In this document: positions 1-7,865 of the stretch, one piece after another
How the letters are laid out: the number at the start of each line of letters is the position of its first letter
Numbering within the stretch: the stretch's first letter is position 1
DNA from: Sphingomonas sp. PP-CE-1G-424
GTDB lineage: Bacteria > Pseudomonadota > Alphaproteobacteria > Sphingomonadales > Sphingomonadaceae
Direction of reading: 5' to 3'
Assembly (NCBI RefSeq): GCF_004341085.1
Contig: NZ_SLXW01000003.1
Location: forward strand, 1 to 64,000
DNA length: 64,000 nucleotides
Translations under genes and position numbers: made by a program
The notes under the pieces: generated by a model
What the model was told of the DNA's origin: nothing
Seen by the model: the letters and a program-made list of their open reading frames with translations, nothing else
Database searches by the model: none

Positions 1-99
1 TCCTTCTGGCCGGCGCAGCGGTAATAGTCCTTCCCGCTGATCGTATAGTTTTGCCCCGCAGAAAATACAGCGGATGAGCCCGGACAGGAGATGCTTTTA
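1..99 (-). pseudogene. Serine recombinase zinc-ribbon remnant
   Basis: The minus strand from about 99 downwards reads KHLLSGLIRCIFCGA and then, one frame over, QNYTISGKDYYRCAGQKE up to the window edge. This is the pattern of the recombinase zinc beta-ribbon of large serine recombinases (HLLSGLI-RC--CG ... YRC). The frame change falls near 47-55, so the piece is frameshifted, and an in-frame stop at 98-100 means nothing upstream belongs to it. It continues past the left edge. The integrase remnant on the other strand begins at the same place, so this looks like a recombination scar between two dead recombinase genes. Confidence 0.6.
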
Positions 100-1167
100 T
101 GAAGTGATCACCGAGGGTCAACGCAGCGTGCGCTGGACCTAGGGACACGCGATCCGCTTGCGGATTCACTTGGTCCCGTTCTTTGGCGACATGGGCCTCT
201 CGGAGATTACCGCGGGCGCGGTGCAGGAATATCGCGTGCATCGTATGTCCTCACGCGGCGTGGCCAACCCTCACTCGCTCAGCAATCGGCCGGTGATCGA
301 CAAGGCGCCCGCCTGGAAGACCATCCACAATGAGATCGTGACGCTGCGGCAGGTGCTGCATACCGCGGTCCGCCACGGCTGGCTTTCGCACGTACCGGAC
401 ATATCCAGCCCGTACCGCGCCTCCAACAAGGTCGAGCATCGGCCCTGGTTCAGCCCTGCCGAGTACAGGCAGCTCTACAAGGCTACCGGTGCCTATGCGA
501 AGGAGCCTTTCCACGAGCACTATCGCTGGAATGCCGAGCAGGTGCATGACTATGTGCTGTTCATGGCCAACACCGGCCTGCGCCCGGACGAGGCATCCAA
601 TCTCGAGCACCGCTATGTCGAGATCGTCATCGACAATGAAACCGGACAGCGCATTCTCGAGATCGAAGTACGGGCAAGCGTGGCGTCGGCTTCTGCAAGA
701 GCATGCCGAACGCAGTTCGCCCCTATGAGCGTCTGCTAGGACGTCCGGAGCCGGTTCGGGGTGAAACCCGCCGGCAGCGCAGGCGTCGAGAAGTGGAGGG
801 GGTCACGCAAGCGCCGGAGACGCCGGTGCCTGAACTGCCTAAGCCAACCGACAAGGTCTTCCCCGACAATCATGTGAAGCTCTTCAACGGCATTCTCGAC
901 AAGGTCGGTCTCAAGCTCGATCGCGATGGCAAGGCGCGTACCGCCTATTCGCTCCGCCATACCTATGTCTGTCTCCGGCTGATGGAGGGGGCCGATGTGT
1001 ATGCCGTCGCCCGTAACTGCCGCACCAGCGTCGAGATGATCCAGAAGCACTATGCCGCTCACATCAAGAACATGATCAGCGCAGCGTCAGTCAACGTGCG
1101 GCGCGCCAAGCCCAACGCTCGGCGCAAGCCGCAGCCGGTCCAGTTTGAAGACGACGACCGGAGCTGA
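98..1167 (+). pseudogene. Tyrosine integrase, disrupted
   Basis: A phage-type tyrosine recombinase. Homology begins abruptly near 98 (YEVITEGQRSVRWT), meets an in-frame TAG at 140-142, resumes with GHAIRLRIHLVPFFGDM, and runs through the core-binding domain to NTGLRPDEASNLEHR, which carries the first catalytic Arg. Near 670-673 the frame shifts; restoring one G gives EVRGKRGVGFCKS and continues into the second half. That half carries YSLRHTYVCLRL (Arg-His box) and MIQKHYAAH with the expected nucleophile Tyr, ending at 1167. So the catalytic residues remain but a nonsense codon, a frameshift and a lost N-terminus disable the gene. The frameshift lies in a G run and could be a sequencing error; the TAG is harder to explain that way. 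Confidence 0.75.
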
Positions 1168-1775
1168 CCGGGAACCGGTCTCTCCATCAGGGCGCGGGCC
1201 GTTCACCAGTCCGCGAGCCCCCCTCGCGGGGGCGACCCCGGATGAGCGGCCTCGCGGCGCTCATCCGCGCTCGTACGAGCGTTTTCCTCTGATCCGTTGT
1301 GGTCGTCCGGGCGGCTCTGGTCGCGTTTGGGCTTCGATGTTACCGGTCTGGTGAATGCAGACCATCTGCATTTCGGCGAAATTTTGGTGGATAGCGGCCC
1401 GGCCGCTTTCGGGCAGCGATTGTTGTAAACAGCCGTTCGTTCATTGACGGGGCAGGGGTCCAATTGGCCGATCACTGGCCTAAGCGGCCCTTCGTACATC
1501 CGTGGCTGCCGGCAGCTACGCGCTCCACAGGTGGTCATTGAGGCTGGTTTCGCCATGGCCTAGAAGGGACATCTTGGATGCGACGGGGGAGGTCGTCTCT
1601 GCGCCAATAGCGATTACGCAAACCATCTCGAAAACACGACACCGTGCGCCAGCGGGTTCCGGAACGGATAGGCGCTAATCTCAAGCACGGGACTCGAAGC
1701 GTCGGCGGCCATCAGCTCTGAAGCCCCCAGCTTACGTAAAGAAGTTATAAGCCTGCCATTTGCCCGTTGGACCTC
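1168..1775. other. Intergenic spacer, about 600 bp
   Basis: No convincing gene. The open frames here (1145-1354 plus, 1203-1556 minus) are Arg/Pro-rich and resemble no family I know. The part from about 1355 to 1500 is GC-rich with short inverted stretches; its complement contains ATGAACGAACGG, reminiscent of the start of the 60-bp repeat seen later, but the rest does not match. It may be an old non-coding repeat. Confidence 0.4.
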
Positions 1776-3689
1776 TTATCGCGCCACGTGAACGTGGGTC
1801 TGCTTCTGAACGTGGACGCCCTTGAGGCCGTCGAAAGAGGCACCCGTGATGATCAATTGAGCGCCCTTGAACCCATCCTCGGCAAGGAGGTCGATAAAGG
1901 GCTGCACGATGAAATTCTCGCTGTCCTTTACCTCTTCGCCCGAGAACTCGCCCGGAACGTCGATGATCGACAGTCCCGGGTAGTGCATGCCGGGGACGGG
2001 GCTAAGCGAGAGCAGCCCGTACTGGTAGGCCATGAGGAAGTAGAGGGAGTCCGTGCCGCCGAGGGCGCCCTGCCAGCGCTTGCGCCCGACCCGGAAGCTG
2101 GTGGTGGATTTGGAGATATCGACCTCAACCGGGCTATGCTTCCAAGTCTCCGGGCGCTGCACATTGAGGGCGGCGAGGTAGGCGTTCATCCCGTCTTCGA
2201 GCTTTTGAGCGGCGGCGTTGAAGTCGATGGATCGGTTGGCCTCGTCAACCTTCTCCTGAAGCGGATTGATCTCGTCTTCGAGAGCCTGGACCTGTCCGGT
2301 CAGGCTCTTGCCCAACTCAAGCGCCGCGGCCACCCGGTCCATCTGGCGTTGCCGCTCAGCCGCCTTGCCCAGAGCCACATCAATCGCGCTCACATCGGCT
2401 TGGGCGACGGCAGCCACGGCGCGACGGGCGGGCGCAAGCTCGACCTCGATTGTTCGCAGCTTCTCATCGGCGGCCCGCGAGGCCTCTGTCTGTTTGTCAA
2501 CGTCGCGCGCAAGAACGGAGATGAGCTCCTCGGCTTCGAGCAATTCGGCGTTCAGCCGATCCTGCTCGAATTGGAGCCGGACCTCGCCGAGCCCGGCGAT
2601 CTCCGGCTCCTCAGGCAGATGTTGGTGGCAGACGAAGCAGTGGTCAGGCTTCCGATAGGGGATAATCCCTTGGTCGCAGGCTGGGCAGTGGGTCACCTTC
2701 AGATCGGCGAGCAGCTCGCTGGCGTCGGCGACCCGACCCATTCGTTCGATTTCGGCCCCGAGGTCCGCGCGGTATCGCCGGACCTCAGCCAGCCTGTCCT
2801 CGGCCCCCTGCCGCTTCCGGCGCGCCGCCGTTACTTCCTCGAGCGCCGCGGCCCGCGCATGGCCAAGCTCGGTAACACGCGAGCGGTCGGATGCGGGAAG
2901 ACTGGTGTTGCTGGCCGCCGTCAGGACTTCGACCCTTCGGGTGTGCAGGCGCTCGACAGTGTCCCGAAGCCGTTTCAAGGCGGCGGTGACGGTGGTCTCG
3001 TTCACGCCGAGGGGGGCGTCCTCGGAGTCGAGGAGACCGACGGCTAGATCGTTAAGGGTCTCGCTATATTGCTCACGGCGTGCCCTCAACCGCATCGACT
3101 TGAGCTTCAAATCTACGAGCTTGCCATAGTCCTCACTGTAAATGCGCTCGGCCAGGCCGAGGAAAAGCAACAGGCTGGCGTGCTGCTCGGTGTCGGCCTG
3201 TTGATCAACAAGGCCGCTCCAGAAGCGCTGCTGGCGGAAGATGTGCCGCAACAGGGTGCGGAAGCTGAGCTCCGGCCAAGTCTGGCCGGACATCGGGTTG
3301 CCCTTGGGAAAGTTCACCAGCGGGATGCCCAGCTTCTCCATGAGCCAGTGCTGGAAATCTCCCGCGAGCATGCCTTCGTCGCCGACGAAGACCTTCCCCT
3401 TGGCGCCGGCCTCCCGCCAGCGGCGCTCGATCCGGAACGTCTCGTCGGCGATGCAGAGCGTCGCAGCGGCCGCATCATATTTCTCGGCGAGCCCCTCCTC
3501 GTCGCTCTGCTCGTAGGGGTTGGCTCCAGTGTCGCCGAGCAGGAAGTCGAGCGTCTGCAGCCACTTTGTCTTACCGGTATTAGGTCGTCCGACGAAAACA
3601 TTTACGCCGGGTTGGAAAGTGAGCGGCTCAACGTTGCCGGTCGCCAGCCGACGTTCCAGGCTTCGGATTGAGAGGAAAGACGCGCTCAT
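1776..3689 (-). CDS. ABC-3C system ABC ATPase (SMC/Rad50-like)
   Basis: 637 residues. Walker A is GRPNTGKT at 34-41. A long Arg/Glu/Ala-rich coiled coil runs from about 195 to 325 and again from about 370 to 500. A zinc-hook-like CPAC...CFVC pair (Cys335, 338, 351, 354) sits between the two arms, as in Rad50. After the second arm comes a signature-like GGTDSLYFLMAYQYG, then a Walker B-like GLSIIDVPGEF with Asp577 and an LIITGASFD strand. This is the ATPase architecture of ABC three-component (ABC-3C) conflict systems. It is the last gene of a three-gene operon: its ATG shares one base with the upstream stop (TAATG at 3691-3687). It probably senses invading nucleic acid or nucleoprotein and licenses the nuclease-like first gene. 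The family call is strong; the biological role is inferred. Confidence 0.8.
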   Translation of the reverse strand: MSASFLSIRSLERRLATGNVEPLTFQPGVNVFVGRPNTGKTKWLQTLDFLLGDTGANPYEQSDEEGLAEKYDAAAATLCIADETFRIERRWREAGAKGKVFVGDEGMLAGDFQHWLMEKLGIPLVNFPKGNPMSGQTWPELSFRTLLRHIFRQQRFWSGLVDQQADTEQHASLLLFLGLAERIYSEDYGKLVDLKLKSMRLRARREQYSETLNDLAVGLLDSEDAPLGVNETTVTAALKRLRDTVERLHTRRVEVLTAASNTSLPASDRSRVTELGHARAAALEEVTAARRKRQGAEDRLAEVRRYRADLGAEIERMGRVADASELLADLKVTHCPACDQGIIPYRKPDHCFVCHQHLPEEPEIAGLGEVRLQFEQDRLNAELLEAEELISVLARDVDKQTEASRAADEKLRTIEVELAPARRAVAAVAQADVSAIDVALGKAAERQRQMDRVAAALELGKSLTGQVQALEDEINPLQEKVDEANRSIDFNAAAQKLEDGMNAYLAALNVQRPETWKHSPVEVDISKSTTSFRVGRKRWQGALGGTDSLYFLMAYQYGLLSLSPVPGMHYPGLSIIDVPGEFSGEEVKDSENFIVQPFIDLLAEDGFKGAQLIITGASFDGLKGVHVQKQTHVHVAR

Positions 3690-4249
3690 TAAGTGATGAC
3701 CTGTCCGAGGGTGCGTTTGCCAACCTCTTCGTCGAAAAGCTGGTAGATGAGGGTTTTAAGTACGGTCCCCGACTTGCCGCCGAAGGTCTTCTTCACGGCC
3801 TTCTGGCGCTCGATGAGCGTGGCGAAGGACGGGCGTTTGGCGAGAGCCTTGGCCTTTTCCGCGCCCTCGATCGACAGCGCGATCTGGTAGGACTTCTTGA
3901 CCTTCGACACAGTGATCAATCGTCGCGCCTCAAGATGGCCGAGGACCTGATAGTAGCGCTTGTCCCAAGGACCGTAGTGATGCCGCACCATCGTGGACTC
4001 CACAGCGTCCGAACGGTCGACGGGCGCGGACTGCGTATCGGGTTCAATCGCCGCCCGCGCGGCATCGAAGAAGTCCGGGTAGCGGGTGAAGAAGTCGAGC
4101 TTGGCCATCTTGGTCAGACCATCGATCCGGCCCGCCGTCCCGCAGACATGCATAAGCAGCAGCAGTCGCGCGGCGTGGAATTCGAGGATGTCGTCGGCTG
4201 CCAGCGGGAGGCTGGCAGGACGAGTTCCAAGCCGCGACAGAGACTTCAC
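3689..4249 (-). CDS. ABC-3C system middle component
   Basis: 186 residues from a GTG at 4249-4247 that overlaps the upstream TGA (GTGA), the usual sign of translational coupling; an upstream in-frame GTG at 4279 lies inside the previous gene. The N-terminal half contains LLLLMHVCG...GRIDGLTKMAKLDFFTRYPDFF, the winged-helix-like GLTKLAKLDF-RYP signature of ABC-3C middle components. Further on, YYQVLGHLEARRLITVSKVKKSYQIALS looks like a winged helix with its beta-hairpin. The C-terminus is basic. In this class the middle component is thought to bridge the ATPase and the effector; the partner contacts here are inferred from gene order. Confidence 0.7.
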   Translation of the reverse strand: MKSLSRLGTRPASLPLAADDILEFHAARLLLLMHVCGTAGRIDGLTKMAKLDFFTRYPDFFDAARAAIEPDTQSAPVDRSDAVESTMVRHHYGPWDKRYYQVLGHLEARRLITVSKVKKSYQIALSIEGAEKAKALAKRPSFATLIERQKAVKKTFGGKSGTVLKTLIYQLFDEEVGKRTLGQVIT

Positions 4250-5424
4250 AGCCCAGTCCGATCGAAGCGCAGGAGACACCGGTCAGCGATGTCGTACATG
4301 CAGCCCTTAAGGAAGGCGGATCGGTCGCCCTGGTCCGCCGGCAGGGAAGCGTTGATCGCATCCATTCGATCGACGCAGAGGGCGTGGAACGCGGGCCCGT
4401 CGAGATCGAGGGTTCCGGCGGCGCGTCTGGCGCTGAGGGTCTGTACCTCGGATTTGACGCGTCCCTGAAGCTGACCGGCTTCATCCGGCTGCATGTAGCG
4501 CGAAGTCCGTACGGAGCGGGCGTAATCAAGCCGCATATCGACTGCCATGGCCACCACCGTCCCTGTGAGATAGGCGTCACTCATCTTCTCGACTAGCTTG
4601 CCGCCCGAAGGCTGAGCGGCGTCGTCCTTCAGCTTGGCCAGGCACGCGTCCCACATGGCCAAGAAGGCCTTGCGGATGAGAATTTTCTTCGCCTTATCCG
4701 GCTTCCACTTTGCGTCGCCGGCCGTCTTCACAAGCTTGCGCAGCTCATCAAGTAGGATGTCCATATGCTCTAGTAGAAGTGGTTTTCCGGCGGCTTGCAT
4801 GATCTCGAAAAGCCGCATCCTGTTGTGCGTCTTGACGGCCGCCTCGTCGTGGCGAGCGTCCCACTGACAGTTGTCCAGCCAGTACCCGGTCCCATTGCCC
4901 CGCTGAGACACGACGCCGGGCATCCTTCCATCAAGGTCCGCTTTGAGAGCGACCATCTCGCCGCAGTCTAAGGCGCGCGCGTCGTTTCCCCGAGCGTAAG
5001 TTAGCGGCGTCAAATCGGAAACCACCGGACGTAGGGTGACGATTCGGAAGCGCGCGGTCTCTTCGTGCTGGTCGCGATCCAGAGACTTCTCAAAGATTGA
5101 CGATCCGACAGCCTGCTTCTTGCGCAGGCAGAGGTCCGCGACGGACCAGAGTTTGTCCGCTTCGGCACCTTTGACCTGCACAAACTCGGCGATCAGGGGC
5201 GGCGCGCCAATGGCCCAGACAAGCACTAGATCGTCATGGGTCTCGAAATGGATCTTTGCCAGCTGGGGGTTGGCCAGCATCTCCAGAACGAAGCCGACGG
5301 CGATCTCGTCCTGGTAGTTGAAGCCCTTACGCGCGATCGGGCCGCCTTCTTCGGAAGGGTGAGCGTCATCGATCGATGGCCAGGCCTCTTCGTCGTTCTC
5401 AAGGGTTTCAGTCTCTGACGACAG
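4246..5424 (-). CDS. ABC-3C effector, DUF4297-like nuclease
   Basis: First gene of the operon, about 392 residues if translation starts at CTG 5424. Family-like sequence (GFNYQDEIAVGFVLEML) starts about 18 codons before the first ATG (5280), so that ATG is internal, yet no ATG, GTG or TTG lies in frame between the upstream TGA and it. Either a CTG is used or there is a frameshift near the start. The N-terminal domain reads HFETHDDLVLVW then AEFVQVKG (Glu61, Asp64/65, Glu80, Gln83, Lys85), the restriction-endonuclease-like PD-(D/E)xK arrangement of DUF4297 dsDNA-nuclease effectors. The C-terminal half is helical. DNA cleavage is predicted, not shown. Confidence 0.7.
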   Translation of the reverse strand: MSSETETLENDEEAWPSIDDAHPSEEGGPIARKGFNYQDEIAVGFVLEMLANPQLAKIHFETHDDLVLVWAIGAPPLIAEFVQVKGAEADKLWSVADLCLRKKQAVGSSIFEKSLDRDQHEETARFRIVTLRPVVSDLTPLTYARGNDARALDCGEMVALKADLDGRMPGVVSQRGNGTGYWLDNCQWDARHDEAAVKTHNRMRLFEIMQAAGKPLLLEHMDILLDELRKLVKTAGDAKWKPDKAKKILIRKAFLAMWDACLAKLKDDAAQPSGGKLVEKMSDAYLTGTVVAMAVDMRLDYARSVRTSRYMQPDEAGQLQGRVKSEVQTLSARRAAGTLDLDGPAFHALCVDRMDAINASLPADQGDRSAFLKGCMYDIADRCLLRFDRTGL

Positions 5425-5573
5425 ATCTCTGCACTTTCGGCTTGGCCGTCACAGCCCCCCGCTGTCACATCTCGTAAAACCTTAAACGCGAGGCGATACA
5501 TCTGACAAGTGTACGGCGGCATTGGTCACTGCGGATCGGCGAGTGGAGTCCGCGCGGTCGGCTACCGATGTCC

Positions 5574-5624
5574 CCCCGCGCAGTAGGCAGCGCGGGGCTG
5601 AACGATCAGCAGTAGGCTGATCGT
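5574..5624. repeat. Twin hairpins with a shared AGTAGGC loop
   Basis: Two perfect stem-loops lie four bases apart. The first is CCCCGCGC / GCGCGGGG (5574-5581, 5590-5597) with loop AGTAGGCA. The second is ACGATCAGC / GCTGATCGT (5602-5610, 5616-5624) with loop AGTAG followed by GC. The stems are unrelated but the loop sequence is repeated. They sit between the divergent ABC-3C operon and the MerR-like gene, so they could belong to a leader RNA, a terminator pair, or a small structured RNA. Confidence 0.6.
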
Positions 5625-5682
5625 CGGTATAGAGTGGCGATCCGGTGTTGCGGCAGTCGCCAAGCTGCACGCCTTCGGCTAC

Positions 5683-5734
5683 AAAGTAGCAATGCCATCT
5701 TTACCGTGAACAGTTAAAGTTGCAATGCTACTTT
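5683..5734. promoter_or_regulatory. Inverted repeat, probable operator
   Basis: AAAGTAGC at 5683-5690 and GCTACTTT at 5727-5734 form a perfect inverted pair; extended, GCATTGCTACTTTGT (complement) matches GCAATGCTACTTTACA with few mismatches. The right arm overlaps the first possible ATG (5725) of the MerR-like gene. This suggests an operator bound by that protein, or that its real start is downstream. Confidence 0.5.
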
Positions 5735-6432
5735 ACATTGTGGCGTGCGACTTGACCAAGCAGAGATACCAACAGGTGGACGTCCTCGCTATCACGCGAC
5801 TGCGCAAGGATCTGCTGCAAACCTGGATCAACCGAAAGGTTGTGGCGCTCGGCGAACAGCATCCCGGCAGCGGACGGCGACGGCTCTATTCCGCGATCGA
5901 TATCGTGAAGCTTGCGCTGACGCGGCGGATTGCCGATTTCGGGCTCGATCTGTCGATCGGGCGCGATCTTGCTAGCGAAGCCGAGCGGTTGCTTCTGGGC
6001 GAACGCGGTGTGGAATGGGAACTGCACCTCTCGATCAAGAAGCGCGAAGCGACCCATGAGGAGATCAAGGTCGAAATCATCTCGGCCGGGTATTCTACGC
6101 TATCGCTCCACTATGGCGCCACGGTCGGTGATTCCCGTAACATGCGCGTGTCCAATTTCACTGAGCCTTTCGAAGCGATGTTCAGCCGCCGAACCAAGGA
6201 GTTTCTCATTGAGGAACGACCGATCGATCCGGATAAGCGGGATGCACTCGCCCGCGCAGGTGTTCACGCCGAGCCGGCGCTGATCTTCCCGTTCGGCGAG
6301 ATCGTCAACGGCGCGCTGGTCCAGATCGAAGCGCTCGAACAGGGTCCGCTGCCCGGCGTGATGGATGCGATGATCGAGATCGAGGTCGGGAAACGCGCCA
6401 TGGCGGCACAAGCACCGAGCGATCATGGCTGA
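5725..6432 (+). CDS. MerR-like HTH regulator
   Basis: 235 residues from ATG 5725. A GTG at 5776 is an alternative start and is attractive because 5725 lies inside an inverted repeat. Residues about 22-75 read LAITRLRKDLLQTWINRKVV...GSGRRRLYSAIDIVKLALTRRIADFGLDLSIG, which fits a MerR-type winged helix (recognition helix, wing with an RRLYS turn, then a helix). The remainder has no motif I know; it is mixed alpha/beta and could be a ligand or dimer domain. The stop overlaps the next gene by 8 bp, so the two are co-translated. It may control itself and the two-TM/Argonaute unit through the inverted repeat upstream. Confidence 0.6.
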   Translation: MLLYIVACDLTKQRYQQVDVLAITRLRKDLLQTWINRKVVALGEQHPGSGRRRLYSAIDIVKLALTRRIADFGLDLSIGRDLASEAERLLLGERGVEWELHLSIKKREATHEEIKVEIISAGYSTLSLHYGATVGDSRNMRVSNFTEPFEAMFSRRTKEFLIEERPIDPDKRDALARAGVHAEPALIFPFGEIVNGALVQIEALEQGPLPGVMDAMIEIEVGKRAMAAQAPSDHG

Positions 6433-6808
6433 CGGCCGGGCCCGCGAGCAACTGCGCCAGGAGCGCGAGGCGTTCGACCGGTCATGCCGGCATAGCGAAG
6501 CGTGGTTCAGGTTGCGGCTCTCACTCGGCTATCTGGGACTCGGCATCACGCTTGCGATCACGGGCACCGCGGCGTGGGTGCTGTTCCACCCGGAGGCTTG
6601 TGGGCCACTGCCGGTCGGCGCGTCGGCGGTCGCGGTCTCGACCCAGACGCTCGGGCTCGGCTATGCGATCGTGCGGATGGTCCTCCTCCAGCCGCAGGTC
6701 GCAAGCCTTACGTCGGCGACGGTTGCCAGCCGCGCGGCTCCGACGACGCGCCGCAAATCCTTCACGGCTGCGATCGCCGCCGCGCCCACGACCATACCCG
6801 CCGCTTAA
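6425..6808 (+). CDS. Small two-TM membrane protein
   Basis: 127 residues, overlapping the upstream stop by 8 bp. A charged N-terminal helix (RAREQLRQEREAFDRSCRHSEAW) precedes two hydrophobic segments at about 31-53 (LGYLGLGITLAITGTAAWVLF) and 66-88 (AVAVSTQTLGLGYAIVRMVLL). The tail is a low-complexity Ala/Thr stretch ending where the Argonaute-like fragment begins in another frame, so the C-terminus is probably a product of a deletion. The layout of an amphipathic helix plus two TM segments resembles membrane modules attached to bacterial conflict effectors (for example TRADD-N-associated 2TM domains), but that match is weak. Confidence 0.5.
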   Translation: MADGRAREQLRQEREAFDRSCRHSEAWFRLRLSLGYLGLGITLAITGTAAWVLFHPEACGPLPVGASAVAVSTQTLGLGYAIVRMVLLQPQVASLTSATVASRAAPTTRRKSFTAAIAAAPTTIPAA

Positions 6809-7106
6809 GGGCAGCTTCGTGCAGGTCGGCCAGAACGGCCTGCTCTACACGCGCGGCAGCGTCCCATATTACGGCACCTATCCGGGGATGCGCGTGCCGT
6901 CGCCGCTGCAGCTCAGGCCCTACGAATGTGAAACGCCACCGCCCGACATCGCCGCCGGGATGATGGCGCTGACGAAGCTGAACTGGAACTCCACGCAGCT
7001 GGATGGAAAGCTCCCGATCCCCATACGCGCAGCCAGGGAGGTCGGGCGCTTCCTCAAGCACGTCAGCTACGGCGAACGGGATCAGACGGATTTCCGCTAT
7101 TACGCT
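6801..7106 (+). pseudogene. Argonaute PIWI-domain C-terminal remnant
   Basis: In one frame the sequence reads LKGSFVQVGQNGLLYTRGS, VPYYGTYPGMRVPSPLQL, LALTKLNWNST-like (ALTKLNWNSTQLDGKLPI), PIRAAREVGRFLKHV and DFRYY. This is the end of prokaryotic Argonaute PIWI domains (LYTRGS...TYPGM-VP-P, LTK-NWN-TQ-DG--PIT, AAR-VG-ILK, a final RYY). Nothing upstream in this frame resembles the rest of an Argonaute (MID, most of PIWI), so only about the last 100 residues survive. The frame runs on past the natural end (A in place of the usual terminal M plus stop) into unrelated codons until 7193. It is a relic: its junction coincides with the frayed tail of the two-TM gene. Confidence 0.7.
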
Positions 7107-7160
7107 GGATTGTGCGTGGTCAGGTTTCGGAAGGTGATTGCTGCGGATGCTGGAACCCGC

Positions 7161-7865
7161 TTATCGGCACGCTTCAGACCATTGTCGCGCTAATGTGCAT
7201 CCGAAGGGTGTCAGACCTGAAGATAGCGCCGTCAGATTGATTGAGCCGACCTCTCCAGCGATGTCGCGGAGTCGACTGCTGACGTGATGGGTTGCCGCGG
7301 TATCAATCGCGCCGGCCATCCTGCGAAATGCGGCAAATAGGCATGAGAAGACAAACAGCCCATGTAGGACGCCGCCGATGGGGCGCGGTTCTTCGCGCCA
7401 AGGAGATGTCATCATGTCCGCTTGGCTTCGAACCAGTAGCCGATCGTTCTCGAGCAAGGTAAGCGCCAAGTGCATGGCCTCGTGGATCACGCCTTCGGCG
7501 AAGCGGAGCGCTCCGACCTCATCGTGGCGGTCGGGCACGGATACGAGGGTGCGGTGCGGCCAGCATGGTTCGCTGTGGCTGACGTCGTAGCCCGGGGGCG
7601 CCTCGAGCAAGTGGATCTCATGCGTCACGCTTCGAATGAGATCGGCGAGGTCGCCACATTGTTCGATCAGTTCCTGGGAACGTAGGCACATGTCCTCGTT
7701 GATCGCGGTGGCGGCAAGGGTCGTGAGCTTTTGACGCTCGACGTGGGATGCTACGTCCTGTGACGCATCGACGATCCTGTCCCTCAGCCATGTCGATGAC
7801 GCAGGTGATTGGTCGTCCAAGCTTCTACCTAGCAGCCGCCACGGTACCACTCCCGGGTCCGTCAC
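7161..7865 (-). CDS. HExxH-type peptide hydroxylase (RiPP tailoring)
   Basis: 234 residues, starting at a GTG overlapping the upstream TGA (GTGA, 7865-7862). It has HEAMH at 128-132 inside a helix (EGVIHEAMHLALTLLE), followed by GVLHGLFVFSCLFAAFRRM. This is the pattern of the HExxH proteins found beside radical SAM RiPP maturases, now described as a family of alpha-ketoglutarate-dependent peptide beta-hydroxylases rather than proteases. It is the last of four coupled genes (precursor, radical SAM enzyme, 2OG oxygenase, this one), so it probably hydroxylates the precursor. The alternative, a peptidase that trims the leader, cannot be excluded from the motif alone. Confidence 0.65.
   Translation of the reverse strand: MTDPGVVPWRLLGRSLDDQSPASSTWLRDRIVDASQDVASHVERQKLTTLAATAINEDMCLRSQELIEQCGDLADLIRSVTHEIHLLEAPPGYDVSHSEPCWPHRTLVSVPDRHDEVGALRFAEGVIHEAMHLALTLLENDRLLVRSQADMMTSPWREEPRPIGGVLHGLFVFSCLFAAFRRMAGAIDTAATHHVSSRLRDIAGEVGSINLTALSSGLTPFGCTLARQWSEACR

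Noticed and set aside
1203..1556. 117-codon minus-strand frame that might be a small gene
   Set aside because: No domain, unusual composition, no ribosome site; more likely a non-coding spacer or repeat read by chance.
1767..3047. Long open frame (426 codons) on the plus strand
   Set aside because: It is the antisense of the ABC ATPase gene, whose minus-strand protein has clear Walker and Cys motifs. High GC keeps the opposite strand open.
5281..5522. Separate small gene upstream of the ABC-3C effector
   Set aside because: The frame 5226-5522 only covers the effector's own N-terminal region in a different phase; at most it indicates a frameshift.
7107..7193. Continuation of the Argonaute-like frame
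   Set aside because: After the terminal RYY-like residues the codons resemble nothing and overlap the end of the HExxH gene on the other strand.
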